A DNA stretch of 64,000 nucleotides from Methylocystaceae bacterium (GCA_013373205.1 JABXIG010000003.1:1095853-1159852); one strand, 5' to 3'. Shown: positions 1 through 8,650, counted from the first letter of the stretch. The notes: generated by a model not told the origin, from the sequence alone. Numbers and translations are program-made.

Positions 1-287
1 GACAGGAAGATAAAAATTTCCGAAACAATAAAAATCGGAAGTCCGACCCCGGCGACATCGGCAATTAACGGCTTGACCGTCAAACCTTCGTTGACCCACA
101 TGGCAATACCAGCAAGCAACATCGGCGTCCCAAGTCCGGCAAAAATCGCGGCTAAAAGCGGATCTTGATACTGGAAATAGGCTGCAAATGTTAACGGAAC
201 CAGAAAGAAAACACCTGTAACAACCCAAAACGGAGCCTGGCTCCATTCCCAGTGATGTTCATGTGCGTGTGAACTTTCAGTCGACAT
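1..287 (-). CDS. Heme-copper oxidase subunit III (partial, 3' end outside window)
   Basis: N-terminal 95 residues of a membrane protein, read leftward off the window edge. It starts MSTESSHAHEHHWEW, a His/Trp-rich cytoplasmic head, followed by two hydrophobic segments separated by a short loop. This fits a CoxC/CyoC-type subunit III, and the position directly downstream of ctaB in an oxidase operon supports it. The start is chosen because GAGGGG lies a few bases upstream of the ATG. Only the first two helices are visible, so subfamily and completeness cannot be judged. Inference: third core subunit of the oxidase encoded by the genes just upstream. Confidence 0.65.
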   Translation of the reverse strand, partial: MSTESSHAHEHHWEWSQAPFWVVTGVFFLVPLTFAAYFQYQDPLLAAIFAGLGTPMLLAGIAMWVNEGLTVKPLIADVAGVGLPIFIVSEIFIFL

Positions 288-365
288 TCAGTTTCCCCTC
301 CCTCATGTCGAAAATTAAAACAAAGGCTTCGATCGCGTTTTGTTGATTTTTTTGATGGTCACTGT

Positions 366-1238
366 CTAAAAAGGCAGATGTACATCCATGATAACGACGA
401 CGAAAAGCCCCCCTAAATATTTCATAGATGCAAAAAAATTGGTCATTGCCGTCACCTCATCCGATGACTTCAATAAATCCAGATTGCATTTTAAGAAATA
501 GGCACCAAGGCAAGCAGCCCCGATCCCGTAGATATTGCCCAGTTCCCCTAAAAACCAGGGAAGCAGGCTGGATCCAACCAACAAGATCGTGTTGATAAGG
601 ATATATCGCGCGGTGGTTTTATTACCCACCACCACCGGTAGCATGGGGACCCCTGCTGCGGCATATTGGTCTTTTAGTCGAATGGCAAGCGCCCAGAAAT
701 GTGACGGTGTCCAGAAAAACAGTACCACCGCCAACAAAGTAGGTAAAAGCCATTGATCCGGGTTGACTGCGGCTGCCCCGGCCAAAACAGCAAAACTACC
801 TGCTAATCCACCGATTACGATGTTTAGCCAGTTTCTGCGTTTTAGCCAGATCGTGTAAACAACCCCATAAAAAAACGCACCCAAAAAAAGGTGCGCCGCC
901 ACTACCGGATTAAAAACTAAAGTCGCTAAAGAACAGCCGATCACAAGAAGTCCGGCCGCAATCCATAAAACAAGATTGGGCCGCGTGACACTACGTTGTG
1001 CAAAAGGCCGTTTACTGGTCCGCGTCATTAAACGATCAATGTCACGGTCATAAAAGTGGTTAAAAATGCTGGATGAGGCAGACCCCATCATCATCGCAAT
1101 CACCAACAGTCCCAGATGACCCCAGTCGATCTGTCCCTGTTGCACCGTAGCGAGATATCCCGTTACGGCCGTTAGAGCAATCATCACACCAATTCTTGGC
1201 TTGGCGAGCTGAATGTATCCTCCCATCATAAACCTCAT
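366..1238 (-). CDS. ctaB: Protoheme IX farnesyltransferase (heme O synthase)
   Basis: UbiA-family polytopic membrane prenyltransferase that adds a farnesyl group to heme B to give heme O, the precursor of heme A. The first aspartate-rich motif NHFYDRDID (residues 60-68, N60/D64/D68) and the second region around RLKDQYAAAGVPMLPVV are both present; 290 residues is normal for CtaB. The annotated start could be four codons too long: GAGG lies just ahead of the ATGATG pair at codons 4-5. It sits between oxidase subunits II and III, and with ctaA upstream supplies both heme O and heme A steps in one operon. Confidence 0.93.
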   Translation of the reverse strand: MRFMMGGYIQLAKPRIGVMIALTAVTGYLATVQQGQIDWGHLGLLVIAMMMGSASSSIFNHFYDRDIDRLMTRTSKRPFAQRSVTRPNLVLWIAAGLLVIGCSLATLVFNPVVAAHLFLGAFFYGVVYTIWLKRRNWLNIVIGGLAGSFAVLAGAAAVNPDQWLLPTLLAVVLFFWTPSHFWALAIRLKDQYAAAGVPMLPVVVGNKTTARYILINTILLVGSSLLPWFLGELGNIYGIGAACLGAYFLKCNLDLLKSSDEVTAMTNFFASMKYLGGLFVVVIMDVHLPF

Positions 1239-1325
1239 CTGTTGTGGTTTATTATTTTTTTATTAAATTGATGATAACCTTAAATTAGAATAAGTCCAAA
1301 AGAAAAAACGAAGTGTTTTAATCAA

Positions 1326-1778
1326 CTATTCTAATACGACTAATCTTGTACGCATTTTATTATGTTCAATTCCACAATATTCCGTACATCCGATGGGATA
1401 AATACCAGGCTTTAAATCTTGCAGAATTATGCGATAAATCTGCCCTGGCAACAGAAGAACATCTACAGGGTCACCCATGGCTTTTGCGGGTAGATGAAAC
1501 GAATGAGCAATATCACCTGTCGCCAAGTGTACAATATATTTCCGACCACTGCGCAGGGTAATCTCATCCCCCCAACTCCATTGACGCGCATATATATATT
1601 GATCTTCGTTTGATGGTTGATTGATTTTTGCTTTTTTTTCAAAGTCTGTCAGATCTATTATGTCAAACTGATCAACTTTAAGGTTTGTTTCACCAAGACT
1701 TTTAAGCAAATGAAAACCCAGTCCAAGCGCCAAAAGTATAATCGCAGGCAAAAGAATATAATCACGCAGTTTTTTCAT
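1326..1778 (-). CDS. Short cytochrome c oxidase subunit II with CuA site
   Basis: A 150-residue protein with one N-terminal membrane helix (about residues 8-26) and a cupredoxin domain. All CuA ligands are visible: H92 in AHSFHLP, then C131, E133, C135, H139 and M142 in CTEYCGIEHNKM. Known: this domain receives electrons from cytochrome c in A- and B-type oxidases. It is much shorter than classical CoxB (two helices, about 250 or more residues) and resembles the single-helix subunit II of B-type-like enzymes. The start overlaps the 3' end of the subunit I gene by 17 bases, indicating translational coupling. Confidence 0.85.
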   Translation of the reverse strand: MKKLRDYILLPAIILLALGLGFHLLKSLGETNLKVDQFDIIDLTDFEKKAKINQPSNEDQYIYARQWSWGDEITLRSGRKYIVHLATGDIAHSFHLPAKAMGDPVDVLLLPGQIYRIILQDLKPGIYPIGCTEYCGIEHNKMRTRLVVLE

Positions 1779-3069
1779 GAAGCCCCCGTGCTTTTATTAT
1801 CCATCGCAATGTCATAATGACAAAAAGCACCCCACCAATAACGGCGATCAAACCACCAACACCCATTAACCCCATACTGAGGACTTTTTCAATGTTATCA
1901 AGTGACTGGGCCTGCCCTGCCGTTTTACGGGGCACGCCTTGACTACCAGCAAGAAACATACCGCTGGCATGCATAATCTGCCCCAGTCCATAAAGCCAAT
2001 ATTGCGCTTTTAATAATCGGCCTTCCTTAAATCCAATTTGCAAAAAGGGCAAAAGAATACGGTGATAAAAGATCATGAAAGACAGGTTTATCCCACCAAT
2101 GACCGCATGATAATGGGCGGGAACCCGTGTATCCGTCCCATCCAGCATAAGGCCATAAAAACCACCAAGGTTGTACGTCAGAAAAGATAACCACAAGGCA
2201 AGACGACTGAGCGGATCAAGGTTCTGACTGCGTTTAGATAGAAGAAAACTCGCCATCCCAATGGACAGAATAAACGAGGGAAGAGGCAGGCCATAAAGCA
2301 ACATGGCTGTATAAAAATCGCGTGCAACCTGTCCTGTCACATCAAACAAAGGATAGATCAACACGCCGGGAATAGCAAAAACAACCAGTAAGCCAAAAGC
2401 GACTTGGCTGTATAGGCTAGTAATAACGCTTTCTTTTGCCACCAGCATCCATGTAAGGAACAAAAGACCTGTATTAACAAATTGCAAGATGTGCCCCCCA
2501 CCCCAAAATAATCGTTCATTATAGCTAGGGCGGGCAAGGTCATCGGGGAGATAATAAAAAGCAAGAGCAAAGCATGATAAGGCGAGCAAATACAGAATAG
2601 CGCAGGCCTTATAGCCATCAAATTCCTCGTAACTGAACAATTGACGCACAGCAATCAGGCCAAGACTCGCGAATAAACACACAAGCCCGGTATAGTAGAT
2701 CCAATGATCCATAACCGGGACATAATTGTTTAGTTCAGCGGTTCCCAAATCTAACAAAGCAGGTAGGATCAAACCGATACAGCCGATGACCGCCAAAACT
2801 ATCGGGACAGACCCTAAAACACTTTTATTTTTTAACTGTGAAAGTCGATAACACCAAAGCGCGCCCAAGGTTGCCAGAAACCAGACAACAAAGGAAAAGA
2901 CCACATGAGCGACCAGGCCTTTATGGAAAAAACTTTTCCACGGCCAAGGCAGCAAGTCCTGAACAATTGGTGTTCTGGATAGAACCAACAATAGGGCAAA
3001 CACTCCGGCAATAGCCAGTGCAGAAATCGCAAGGATTGTCCAGCTTCGGCATTCCCCCTTTAACGTCAT
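1762..3069 (-). CDS. Divergent heme-copper oxidase subunit I-like protein
   Basis: A polytopic protein of 435 residues with about 12 hydrophobic segments. Recognisable pieces are H55 in AHVVFSFVVW (helix II-like), H193 in LFWGGGHILQ (helix VI-like), H319 and H321 in VPAHYHAVIGG (helix X-like, heme ligands) and GVPRK after it. The usual adjacent His-His pair of helix VII (CuB ligands) is not apparent: the corresponding stretch reads FYTAMLLYGLPLPS. Start chosen at the ATG overlapping the DUF420 stop (ATGA) rather than an upstream in-frame codon inside that gene. Genes for CuA subunit II, CtaA, CtaB and subunit III around it argue for a real oxidase complex; chemistry uncertain. Confidence 0.75.
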   Translation of the reverse strand: MTLKGECRSWTILAISALAIAGVFALLLVLSRTPIVQDLLPWPWKSFFHKGLVAHVVFSFVVWFLATLGALWCYRLSQLKNKSVLGSVPIVLAVIGCIGLILPALLDLGTAELNNYVPVMDHWIYYTGLVCLFASLGLIAVRQLFSYEEFDGYKACAILYLLALSCFALAFYYLPDDLARPSYNERLFWGGGHILQFVNTGLLFLTWMLVAKESVITSLYSQVAFGLLVVFAIPGVLIYPLFDVTGQVARDFYTAMLLYGLPLPSFILSIGMASFLLSKRSQNLDPLSRLALWLSFLTYNLGGFYGLMLDGTDTRVPAHYHAVIGGINLSFMIFYHRILLPFLQIGFKEGRLLKAQYWLYGLGQIMHASGMFLAGSQGVPRKTAGQAQSLDNIEKVLSMGLMGVGGLIAVIGGVLFVIMTLRWIIKARGLHEKTA

Positions 3070-3497
3070 GGCGCCCCATAAATGTGAAAGGCCATTACAT
3101 AAACCACAATGCCAGACGCACAGACAAAAGCCCAAACGGGGAATGTGTAACGTGCAATGGCTTTATGACGGATGAAATCAGCTTTTACCATCGCACGCCA
3201 CACCGTTATGATAATCATAATCAAAGCAAGCGCAGCAAAAGCAATATGGGTAAAGAGAATGGTAAAATAAACCGTGCGAATACCACCTTGACCCGCAAAA
3301 GGAACATGTCCGATATGAGCATGATAATATAGATAGGATACGAGAAAGACAGCAGACACCCCAAGAGCGGCAATCATCAGTTTTTTATGACGTCCTTTAT
3401 CGCCGGATTTAATCGCAAGATATGCAAGCGTAATTAAGACCAGAGATATGGCATTTAAGGACGCCTGAAAATGGGGTAAATAATCAAGAAGTTCCAT
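3066..3497 (-). CDS. DUF420 membrane protein (CtaM-like oxidase assembly factor)
   Basis: A 143-residue protein with four hydrophobic segments and a conserved His cluster YYHAHIGH plus RTVYFTILFTHIA, the pattern of DUF420. Known: the DUF420 protein CtaM of Gram-positive bacteria is needed for activity of heme-A-containing oxidases and is usually next to cta genes. Here it lies between ctaA and the oxidase subunit I gene, overlapping the latter by four bases (ATGA). Inference: assembly or metallation of the oxidase encoded downstream. Family assignment is by recognition, not by search. Confidence 0.78.
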   Translation of the reverse strand: MELLDYLPHFQASLNAISLVLITLAYLAIKSGDKGRHKKLMIAALGVSAVFLVSYLYYHAHIGHVPFAGQGGIRTVYFTILFTHIAFAALALIMIIITVWRAMVKADFIRHKAIARYTFPVWAFVCASGIVVYVMAFHIYGAP

Positions 3498-3498
3498 A

Positions 3499-4503
3499 TT
3501 ACCTTCGCGTTTCGAAATTAAGCCATGTCAGGCTTGTGAAAAACATCAATCCCATCGCCTGATGGAGACTGGCAAGCCAGATTGGCACATGCATCAACAA
3601 CGTCGCAATCCCTAAACCGACTTGTAGAGTGACTAAAAGAAAGCACAGTTGTGCTGTTTTCTTTTGGCGTTCAGTCAGAAAATAAATCAAAACCAGAATG
3701 AACGTTAGCACGGCCAGTGCCCGATGCTGAAACTGAACAGTCGTGATGTTTTCAAAATGATTAATGTAAGCCGGGCTCAGACTATGAAGACCACTTGGGA
3801 TCAACTCGCCATCCATTAAGGGAAAAGTGTTATAGGTCAACCCGGCATCAAGGCCAGCGACTAAAGCACCCGCAAGGATCGTCACATAACTTAGCCCCCA
3901 AAGTGACAAGGCTTTCAGATCAAACCTGTTCCCCCTGCCCCCTTTGACATAATAAAGTCCGGACCAGACCAATGCGGCATAAAGCAGAAAAGCAAAACCT
4001 AAATGGGCTGTCAGGCGATATTGGCTGACTTCAGGATCATTAACCAAACCACTTTTGACCATATACCAACCCAACACGCCTTGGGCAGCGCCTAAAAAAA
4101 ACAACAAAATCAATGGGCCTGCCATAGACCTTGTTATCAAGCCCTTGAGGATGAAAAAGATAAGTGGCAGGGCAAAGGCCAAACCGATTAATCGACCCCA
4201 CAGCCGGTGAAAGAACTCCAGCCAAAAGATACTTTTAAATTCCACCACAGTCATATCAAAGTTCAAATGGTGAAACTGCGGGGATTGTTTATAAAGGTCA
4301 AAGACCGCCTGCCATTGATCGGAAGTCAAAGGAGGCAACCAGCCTGTGATGGGGCGCCAATCAACCATGGACAGGCCAGATCCTGTCAGGCGGGTTAAAC
4401 CGCCTAACACAACCATCACAAATACCATCGCTGCCACGCTGAACAGCCACAGGCCAACAGCCCTATGCCCAGATGTAAGGGAATTCACGAAAGAGTCACT
4501 CAC
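3499..4503 (-). CDS. ctaA: Heme A synthase (COX15/CtaA family)
   Basis: Eight-helix membrane monooxygenase that oxidises heme O to heme A. The N-terminus shows the family signature GGLTRLTGSGLSMVDWRPI after the first helix. Four helix histidines expected for heme binding are visible in EFFHRLWGRLIG, RLTAHLGF, QFQHRALAVL and SLHQAMGLMFF. The length (334 residues) matches the long alphaproteobacterial/mitochondrial COX15 type. It ends one base before the DUF420 gene and follows the DUF2189 gene by three bases, so it is mid-operon. Confidence 0.93.
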   Translation of the reverse strand: MSDSFVNSLTSGHRAVGLWLFSVAAMVFVMVVLGGLTRLTGSGLSMVDWRPITGWLPPLTSDQWQAVFDLYKQSPQFHHLNFDMTVVEFKSIFWLEFFHRLWGRLIGLAFALPLIFFILKGLITRSMAGPLILLFFLGAAQGVLGWYMVKSGLVNDPEVSQYRLTAHLGFAFLLYAALVWSGLYYVKGGRGNRFDLKALSLWGLSYVTILAGALVAGLDAGLTYNTFPLMDGELIPSGLHSLSPAYINHFENITTVQFQHRALAVLTFILVLIYFLTERQKKTAQLCFLLVTLQVGLGIATLLMHVPIWLASLHQAMGLMFFTSLTWLNFETRR

Positions 4504-4506
4504 ATC

Positions 4507-5286
4507 TTAATCGGCAGGAACCAGATCACGATAGGCGTGCCAGCTTGCATAACCAAGCACAGGCATCGCAACAATTAGGCCAATGAAGAAAGTCGCTATT
4601 GCAAACCAGGCAATAATACCAAGGGTAAAGGCCCAGCTCCACATCACATGACTGTTTTTCATAACCGTTTCGATGCTGAACTTCATCGCATCAAAGGCAT
4701 CAATATCACGGTCTAAAATCATGGGAACAGAGACAGCCGTAATCAAAAACACGGTAGCGGCAAAAATCATCCCGACAAACGAACCCGTTGCCAGAAAGAT
4801 CAGCCCGTCTGTACGGCTGAAAATATCTGTCGCCAAAGTATCTAGCGACAGTGAAGCATCCCCCATCATCAGTGCATAAAGAACCACGGCCACCTGTGTC
4901 CAGATCAACATGAACATTAACAAGACAAATGCCATGATTCCCAAGCGACGTGGACTTTGCCGCCACGCCCCTTTCGTACTGGAGAAAGTTGGTGTTTCGC
5001 CTTTTTCACGCTGACGTGAAACTTCATAAAGTCCCAAACACAGCCAAGGTGCAAAAAGAATAAAACTGCCACTGAATGGCAAAATCAGATAAGTCAGATC
5101 TAGTGCTTTTAAGCCCCAGAACATGGCATAACCTGCCAGCAGAAAAATAATACCATAAGTAAGCCCCACACCGGGTGCTTCCTTAAAATCCTGCCAACCT
5201 TGTTTTAACCATTTTGCTGGTGCTTCGATATGCACCTTGTTTGCTTCAACGTGAAACCCTGTATCGGGAGTAATAGCATTAGACAT
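4507..5286 (-). CDS. DUF2189 integral membrane protein
   Basis: A protein of 259 residues with six or so hydrophobic helices. The cytoplasmic N-terminus carries WLKQGWQDFKEAPGVGLTYG and later LGLYEVSRQREKGE, both typical of DUF2189. The family has no assigned reaction and is often found near cytochrome oxidase genes in alphaproteobacteria. It is the first gene of the leftward oxidase operon, with GGGGGCC just ahead of the ATG and a 166-base divergent gap to the Hpt gene. The operon promoter is presumably in that gap. Confidence 0.8.
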   Translation of the reverse strand: MSNAITPDTGFHVEANKVHIEAPAKWLKQGWQDFKEAPGVGLTYGIIFLLAGYAMFWGLKALDLTYLILPFSGSFILFAPWLCLGLYEVSRQREKGETPTFSSTKGAWRQSPRRLGIMAFVLLMFMLIWTQVAVVLYALMMGDASLSLDTLATDIFSRTDGLIFLATGSFVGMIFAATVFLITAVSVPMILDRDIDAFDAMKFSIETVMKNSHVMWSWAFTLGIIAWFAIATFFIGLIVAMPVLGYASWHAYRDLVPAD

Positions 5287-5452
5287 ATAGGCCCCCTTTT
5301 ATAATTGCTCATTAGAGCTGATTTTAGAAGAATGCTAACATAAAAATGTCATATTCGCGTACTGTTTTTTTATAAATTGGCATGACCACTTGTTCTGACA
5401 ATATTTATTTTGCGTTAAAATGATTCAACGTTAAGATATTTCTCTACCATAG

Positions 5453-5758
5453 ATGAAAGTAAATATGATGAACGATAACCTGCAATCAAAACTAGATTTA
5501 ATGCGTGAAGATTATCGTAAAAAATTGAAAACCATCTCTGATGAGATTGCAAACTGGCAAACTGCGGACCATTGGCAAGAACTTATCTTGCGATGCCATC
5601 AATACGGGGGCAGTGCAGGCACCTTTGGGTTGCATAGAACCAGCCATGCGCTAAAAGTTTTTGAAATTAAAGCTCAATCCCGAGCCTTGCCGATCCAAGA
5701 TGAAGAAGCACAGGTTTTTTATCAGGAAGCCGCACAATTGTTCATAAAAGAACTTTAG
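5453..5758 (+). CDS. Small Hpt-domain phosphotransfer protein
   Basis: A 101-residue all-helical protein. The phosphorylatable histidine is in the motif RCHQYGGSAGTFGL (about residue 48), matching the Hpt consensus H-x-x-K/G-G-x-x-x-x-x-G. It is free-standing, with no kinase or receiver domain. It converges with and overlaps by four bases the response regulator gene on the other strand, which is an obvious candidate partner. Start: ATG codons at 5453, 5465 and 5468 are all possible and none has a clear ribosome binding site. Confidence 0.8.
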   Translation: MKVNMMNDNLQSKLDLMREDYRKKLKTISDEIANWQTADHWQELILRCHQYGGSAGTFGLHRTSHALKVFEIKAQSRALPIQDEEAQVFYQEAAQLFIKEL

Positions 5759-6138
5759 GCTTTCTGCCAAAGCTCAATGACCTGTTCAGAAAGTTTCATG
5801 GGTTCAAAGGGTTTTGCAATTACCCCAACCGCACCCATTTCCAGAAAAGCAGCAATATCACTTTCCATAAGTTTGGCTGTTAAAAAGGCAATGGGCGTGT
5901 TTTTGAAAGAAGAAAGCTTTCTGATTTCCCCGTAGGTTGCCGGGCCATCCATCCCGGGCATCATTGCATCCAGCAAAATCATATCAGGGGCAAACTCTTC
6001 GATTGTATCAAGAGCCTGTTGTCCACTTTCTACTACACAGACATTAAAGCCACCGACATTTTCCAACACCAGCTTGGCAATATCACGGATGTCCGGTTCA
6101 TCTTCGACATACATGATTTTTTTTAATTCTGTGTTCAT
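5755..6138 (-). CDS. Single-domain CheY-like response regulator
   Basis: A stand-alone receiver domain of about 127 residues. The acidic pair is in MYVEDEPDIRD, the phospho-acceptor Asp in ILLDAMMPGMDG, the switch Thr in AFLTAK and the Lys in IAKPFEP. There is no output domain, so it works through protein contact. The ATG at 6138 is preferred over an in-frame GTG 18 bases upstream because GGGATAAG lies in front of it. It overlaps the convergent Hpt gene by four bases; phosphotransfer between the two is inference. Confidence 0.88.
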   Translation of the reverse strand: MNTELKKIMYVEDEPDIRDIAKLVLENVGGFNVCVVESGQQALDTIEEFAPDMILLDAMMPGMDGPATYGEIRKLSSFKNTPIAFLTAKLMESDIAAFLEMGAVGVIAKPFEPMKLSEQVIELWQKA

Positions 6139-6209
6139 CACCTTATCCCATATCACTAAAGTGACAGCACTTTACCTTTTCGCCCTTGCGTCTGTACATA
6201 AAAAAATTC

Positions 6210-6950
6210 TCAAGAACTTCTTAACGCCGTTCCGACTTCCAAATCCTCCAACCAATCAAGGAAACGATCTATATCTTTACCCTTATAAATGGCACCGTGT
6301 TGAGGGCACATCAAATCAATATCCAGTTTACGAACCCGTTTGATCCAGGCTTCTTTTGCCTTTTCTGAGGGCATCCAGCGTTGATGGAAGGTTTTGATTT
6401 GCTTTATATGCTGATCAAAATCTTGCACAAACATCGGATCTTCATGACTATTCAGCCCCCCGCCGACATCCCCGCTAAACAAAATTTTAGCTTGGGGGTC
6501 ATAAACACCAAAATTACCTGATGCGTGCATGTAATGGGCCGGGATAAATTCCAGCTCGATCCCATCTACCTTTAACGTACCACCTTCATCGGCAATCGGA
6601 TTATATGTTATATTATTACAGCCATAATGGCGTAAAAAACCTTCCCATATCCATGGCGCGTGCAAGGTTGCTGTTGGGAGTGTTTTATCCCACAACCCCA
6701 ATGACGAGATGATATCCGGGTCCTGATGAGATGCAAACAAGTGGGTAATTTGTTCAACAGGTAAAAAATGAACAACAGCAGCCAACATGGATGAAAAGAG
6801 TTCAATCCCCCCCGGGTCCAATAAAATAGCTTCACGGTTGGTTTTTACCAGATATTGATTTGTATCGACAATTTTGTCTATTTTTTCTGAATCGCGGCCA
6901 AAAACAATCCATTCATGAAAAGGACCTTCAAAAAGCTTAATCGTTTGCAT
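6210..6950 (-). CDS. Flavodiiron-like metallo-beta-lactamase-fold protein (ODP type)
   Basis: A 246-residue MBL-fold domain like the diiron half of flavodiiron proteins, without a flavodoxin domain. Metal ligands can be read in order: H75, D77 and D79 in SHQDPD, H142 in AHYMHAS, D161 in LFSGDVGG and H218 in CPQHGAIYKG. Known: free-standing proteins of this type (ODP of Treponema denticola) bind oxygen at a diiron site and act in chemotaxis with a cytoplasmic receptor and CheA. Here it is 23 bases downstream of a gene resembling a receptor tip and near a full che cluster, which favours oxygen sensing over NO or O2 reduction. AAGGGA precedes the ATG. Confidence 0.82.
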   Translation of the reverse strand: MQTIKLFEGPFHEWIVFGRDSEKIDKIVDTNQYLVKTNREAILLDPGGIELFSSMLAAVVHFLPVEQITHLFASHQDPDIISSLGLWDKTLPTATLHAPWIWEGFLRHYGCNNITYNPIADEGGTLKVDGIELEFIPAHYMHASGNFGVYDPQAKILFSGDVGGGLNSHEDPMFVQDFDQHIKQIKTFHQRWMPSEKAKEAWIKRVRKLDIDLMCPQHGAIYKGKDIDRFLDWLEDLEVGTALRSS

Positions 6951-6973
6951 ATTTTATCCCTTAAGTCCCTTTG

Positions 6974-7585
6974 TTATCTCACATTCAATACTTTGCGACA
7001 TTCCCGAACAATGGCGCGAATTGTCTTGGCAGCATTTTCAAATTTTTCAACAATCGCTTCAAAGTTTGCGCGATAAAGCGGTGAAACGGTTGCAGCTTCA
7101 AGTCTGGAAGTTGAAGTCACTACATTGGCTGCCAGCATCCGGTTTTCGATTTCTTCCAACAATTCATTTAAACGGCGAATATTGCGCAACAGGTTTTGTT
7201 GAAAGAGGTGCAGGTCTTTTTCTGCATCTTGTAAAGCAGGTTCAAAACTATCGCGATAAAGTGCCTTTTGTGCTTTAACCTTGGCTGTATTGAAATGGTT
7301 GACGGCCTCGTTACCACGCAATGCAATCAAAGATGCTTTTGAAATACGCAATGCTTCTTGATCGATATCAGCAACCAAGCGAATGGTATCATTGGCCAGT
7401 TCCACCATATAATCCGTAATTGGCTTAAAGGTACGCACATTTTCACCTGCGCGCGCGACCAATGCCTTCGCGTTCATAGCCTCTAATGATATATTTTTTG
7501 CTTCTTTTAACACATGCCCAAGACGAGCTGACACAGCTACGGCTGTGACAAAAAATGTTGTTTCTAATTCTGAACTCTGTCTCAT
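6974..7585 (-). CDS. Small soluble protein resembling a chemoreceptor hairpin tip
   Basis: A 203-residue, all-helical protein without membrane segments. Residues 31-48 read NISLEAMNAKALVARAGE and are followed by a TFKPITDYMVELA stretch. This is collinear with the receptor tip [16 protein letters not shown] and its following [13 protein letters not shown], as in the full-length receptor at 13-16 kb. No HAMP, sensor domain or methylation-rich flanks are evident, so it would be a minimal or degenerate receptor signalling unit. It lies directly upstream of the ODP gene on the same strand. The start is uncertain (GTG at 7600 or ATG at 7585). Family membership is inferred from this one motif. Confidence 0.6.
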   Translation of the reverse strand: MRQSSELETTFFVTAVAVSARLGHVLKEAKNISLEAMNAKALVARAGENVRTFKPITDYMVELANDTIRLVADIDQEALRISKASLIALRGNEAVNHFNTAKVKAQKALYRDSFEPALQDAEKDLHLFQQNLLRNIRRLNELLEEIENRMLAANVVTSTSRLEAATVSPLYRANFEAIVEKFENAAKTIRAIVRECRKVLNVR

Positions 7586-7765
7586 CAAATAAAATTTCAC
7601 CTACAGAGGCATACGGTTTCAACACACTGGCAAGATATAAGCATGATCTCTTATTCTTAACAACACGATATCCTTTTAAACGCCGAAAAAACACTGAAAA
7701 CCATTGCGAAAATGTCGCTAATCAGGCAATCTTTGAACATAATTAAGAAAAGAGGGATGTGAAAA

Positions 7766-8650
7766 ATGTCAGAACTGGTCACACTGATCGTCATGGAAGA
7801 CAGCCCCTATAAAACTGCACTATGCGAAAACCTATTGCAGAATGGTTTTACCCCCTCCCCTGTTAATAATTTAACTGATATTCACCCGCTTCTTAATGAT
7901 GCTAGCCAAAAAATTGCGACCGTTGTCGTGATGATCCCTGAGGAAAAAAGTGAATTTGAACGCAATATACGCCAGTTAAAACGCAACGATGTTGCAAAGT
8001 ATATTCCTTTTATTGGGATCGCCGCTAGCGGCAGTGATGCAGACGAAGTGTCCCGACAACCGTTCTTTCACATCATTCATCAGCCAATGGAAGATAAAGT
8101 TCTGATCCATACGCTAGAGGCCGCACAATCAGATTTCAAACGCTATAATGCTTTATTATGCGAAGTAAATACCCGTACATCAGCCATTGGTCTGATCCAA
8201 TCTGGTAGCTTTCGCTTGCAAACCCTTCATCAGGCAGAAGCACTAACCACCATGCTGTCCCTTGCCTGCCCGGAACCTTCCATTGTCGCTTTGGGCCTTT
8301 CTGAAATTCTGGTCAACGCGATTGAACATGGAAATCTTGATATTTCCTATCATATGAAATCCAGCCTGCTTGAAAATGGATTATGGGAAGAAGAAATCAA
8401 CAAACGTCTGTCTCTGCCTGAATTCAAAGATAAATTTGTCGAAATTAAATTTATCCGAAGCAAAGACAAGATCACAATCATCGTAACAGATGAAGGCAAG
8501 GGCTTTGACTGGCGAAAATTCATAGAAAAAGACCCGGCTAAAAACACCGATAAACATGGTCGCGGCATTGCAATCGCCATTGCCATGGGCTTTAGTCAAC
8601 TGTCTTATAATGAAAAAGGCAATCAGGTCACCGCAACCATTAACCTGTAA
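7766..8650 (+). CDS. Pseudo-receiver plus RsbW-like histidine kinase-type ATPase
   Basis: A 294-residue protein. Residues 1-125 have a receiver-like alternation (early acidic VMEDSPYK) but the phospho-acceptor strand reads TVVVMIPEE with no Asp, so it is probably not phosphorylatable. Residues 150-294 form a GHKL ATPase: N-box LGLSEILVNAIEHGN, G1 box VTDEGKGFDW, G2 box KHGRGIAIA. No His-containing dimerisation domain is seen, as in anti-sigma/anti-anti-sigma switch kinases. AGAGGG precedes the ATG. The convergent neighbour is a receiver-SpoIIE phosphatase, and a STAS protein lies in the che cluster. Together these would make a partner-switching module (inference). Confidence 0.78.
   Translation: MSELVTLIVMEDSPYKTALCENLLQNGFTPSPVNNLTDIHPLLNDASQKIATVVVMIPEEKSEFERNIRQLKRNDVAKYIPFIGIAASGSDADEVSRQPFFHIIHQPMEDKVLIHTLEAAQSDFKRYNALLCEVNTRTSAIGLIQSGSFRLQTLHQAEALTTMLSLACPEPSIVALGLSEILVNAIEHGNLDISYHMKSSLLENGLWEEEINKRLSLPEFKDKFVEIKFIRSKDKITIIVTDEGKGFDWRKFIEKDPAKNTDKHGRGIAIAIAMGFSQLSYNEKGNQVTATINL

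Noticed and set aside
6210-6950. Beta-lactamase or glyoxalase II assignment
   Set aside because: The first metal motif is HxDxD, and the GDVGG and CPQHG contexts match flavodiiron-type domains better than the HxHxDH lactamase/glyoxalase pattern.
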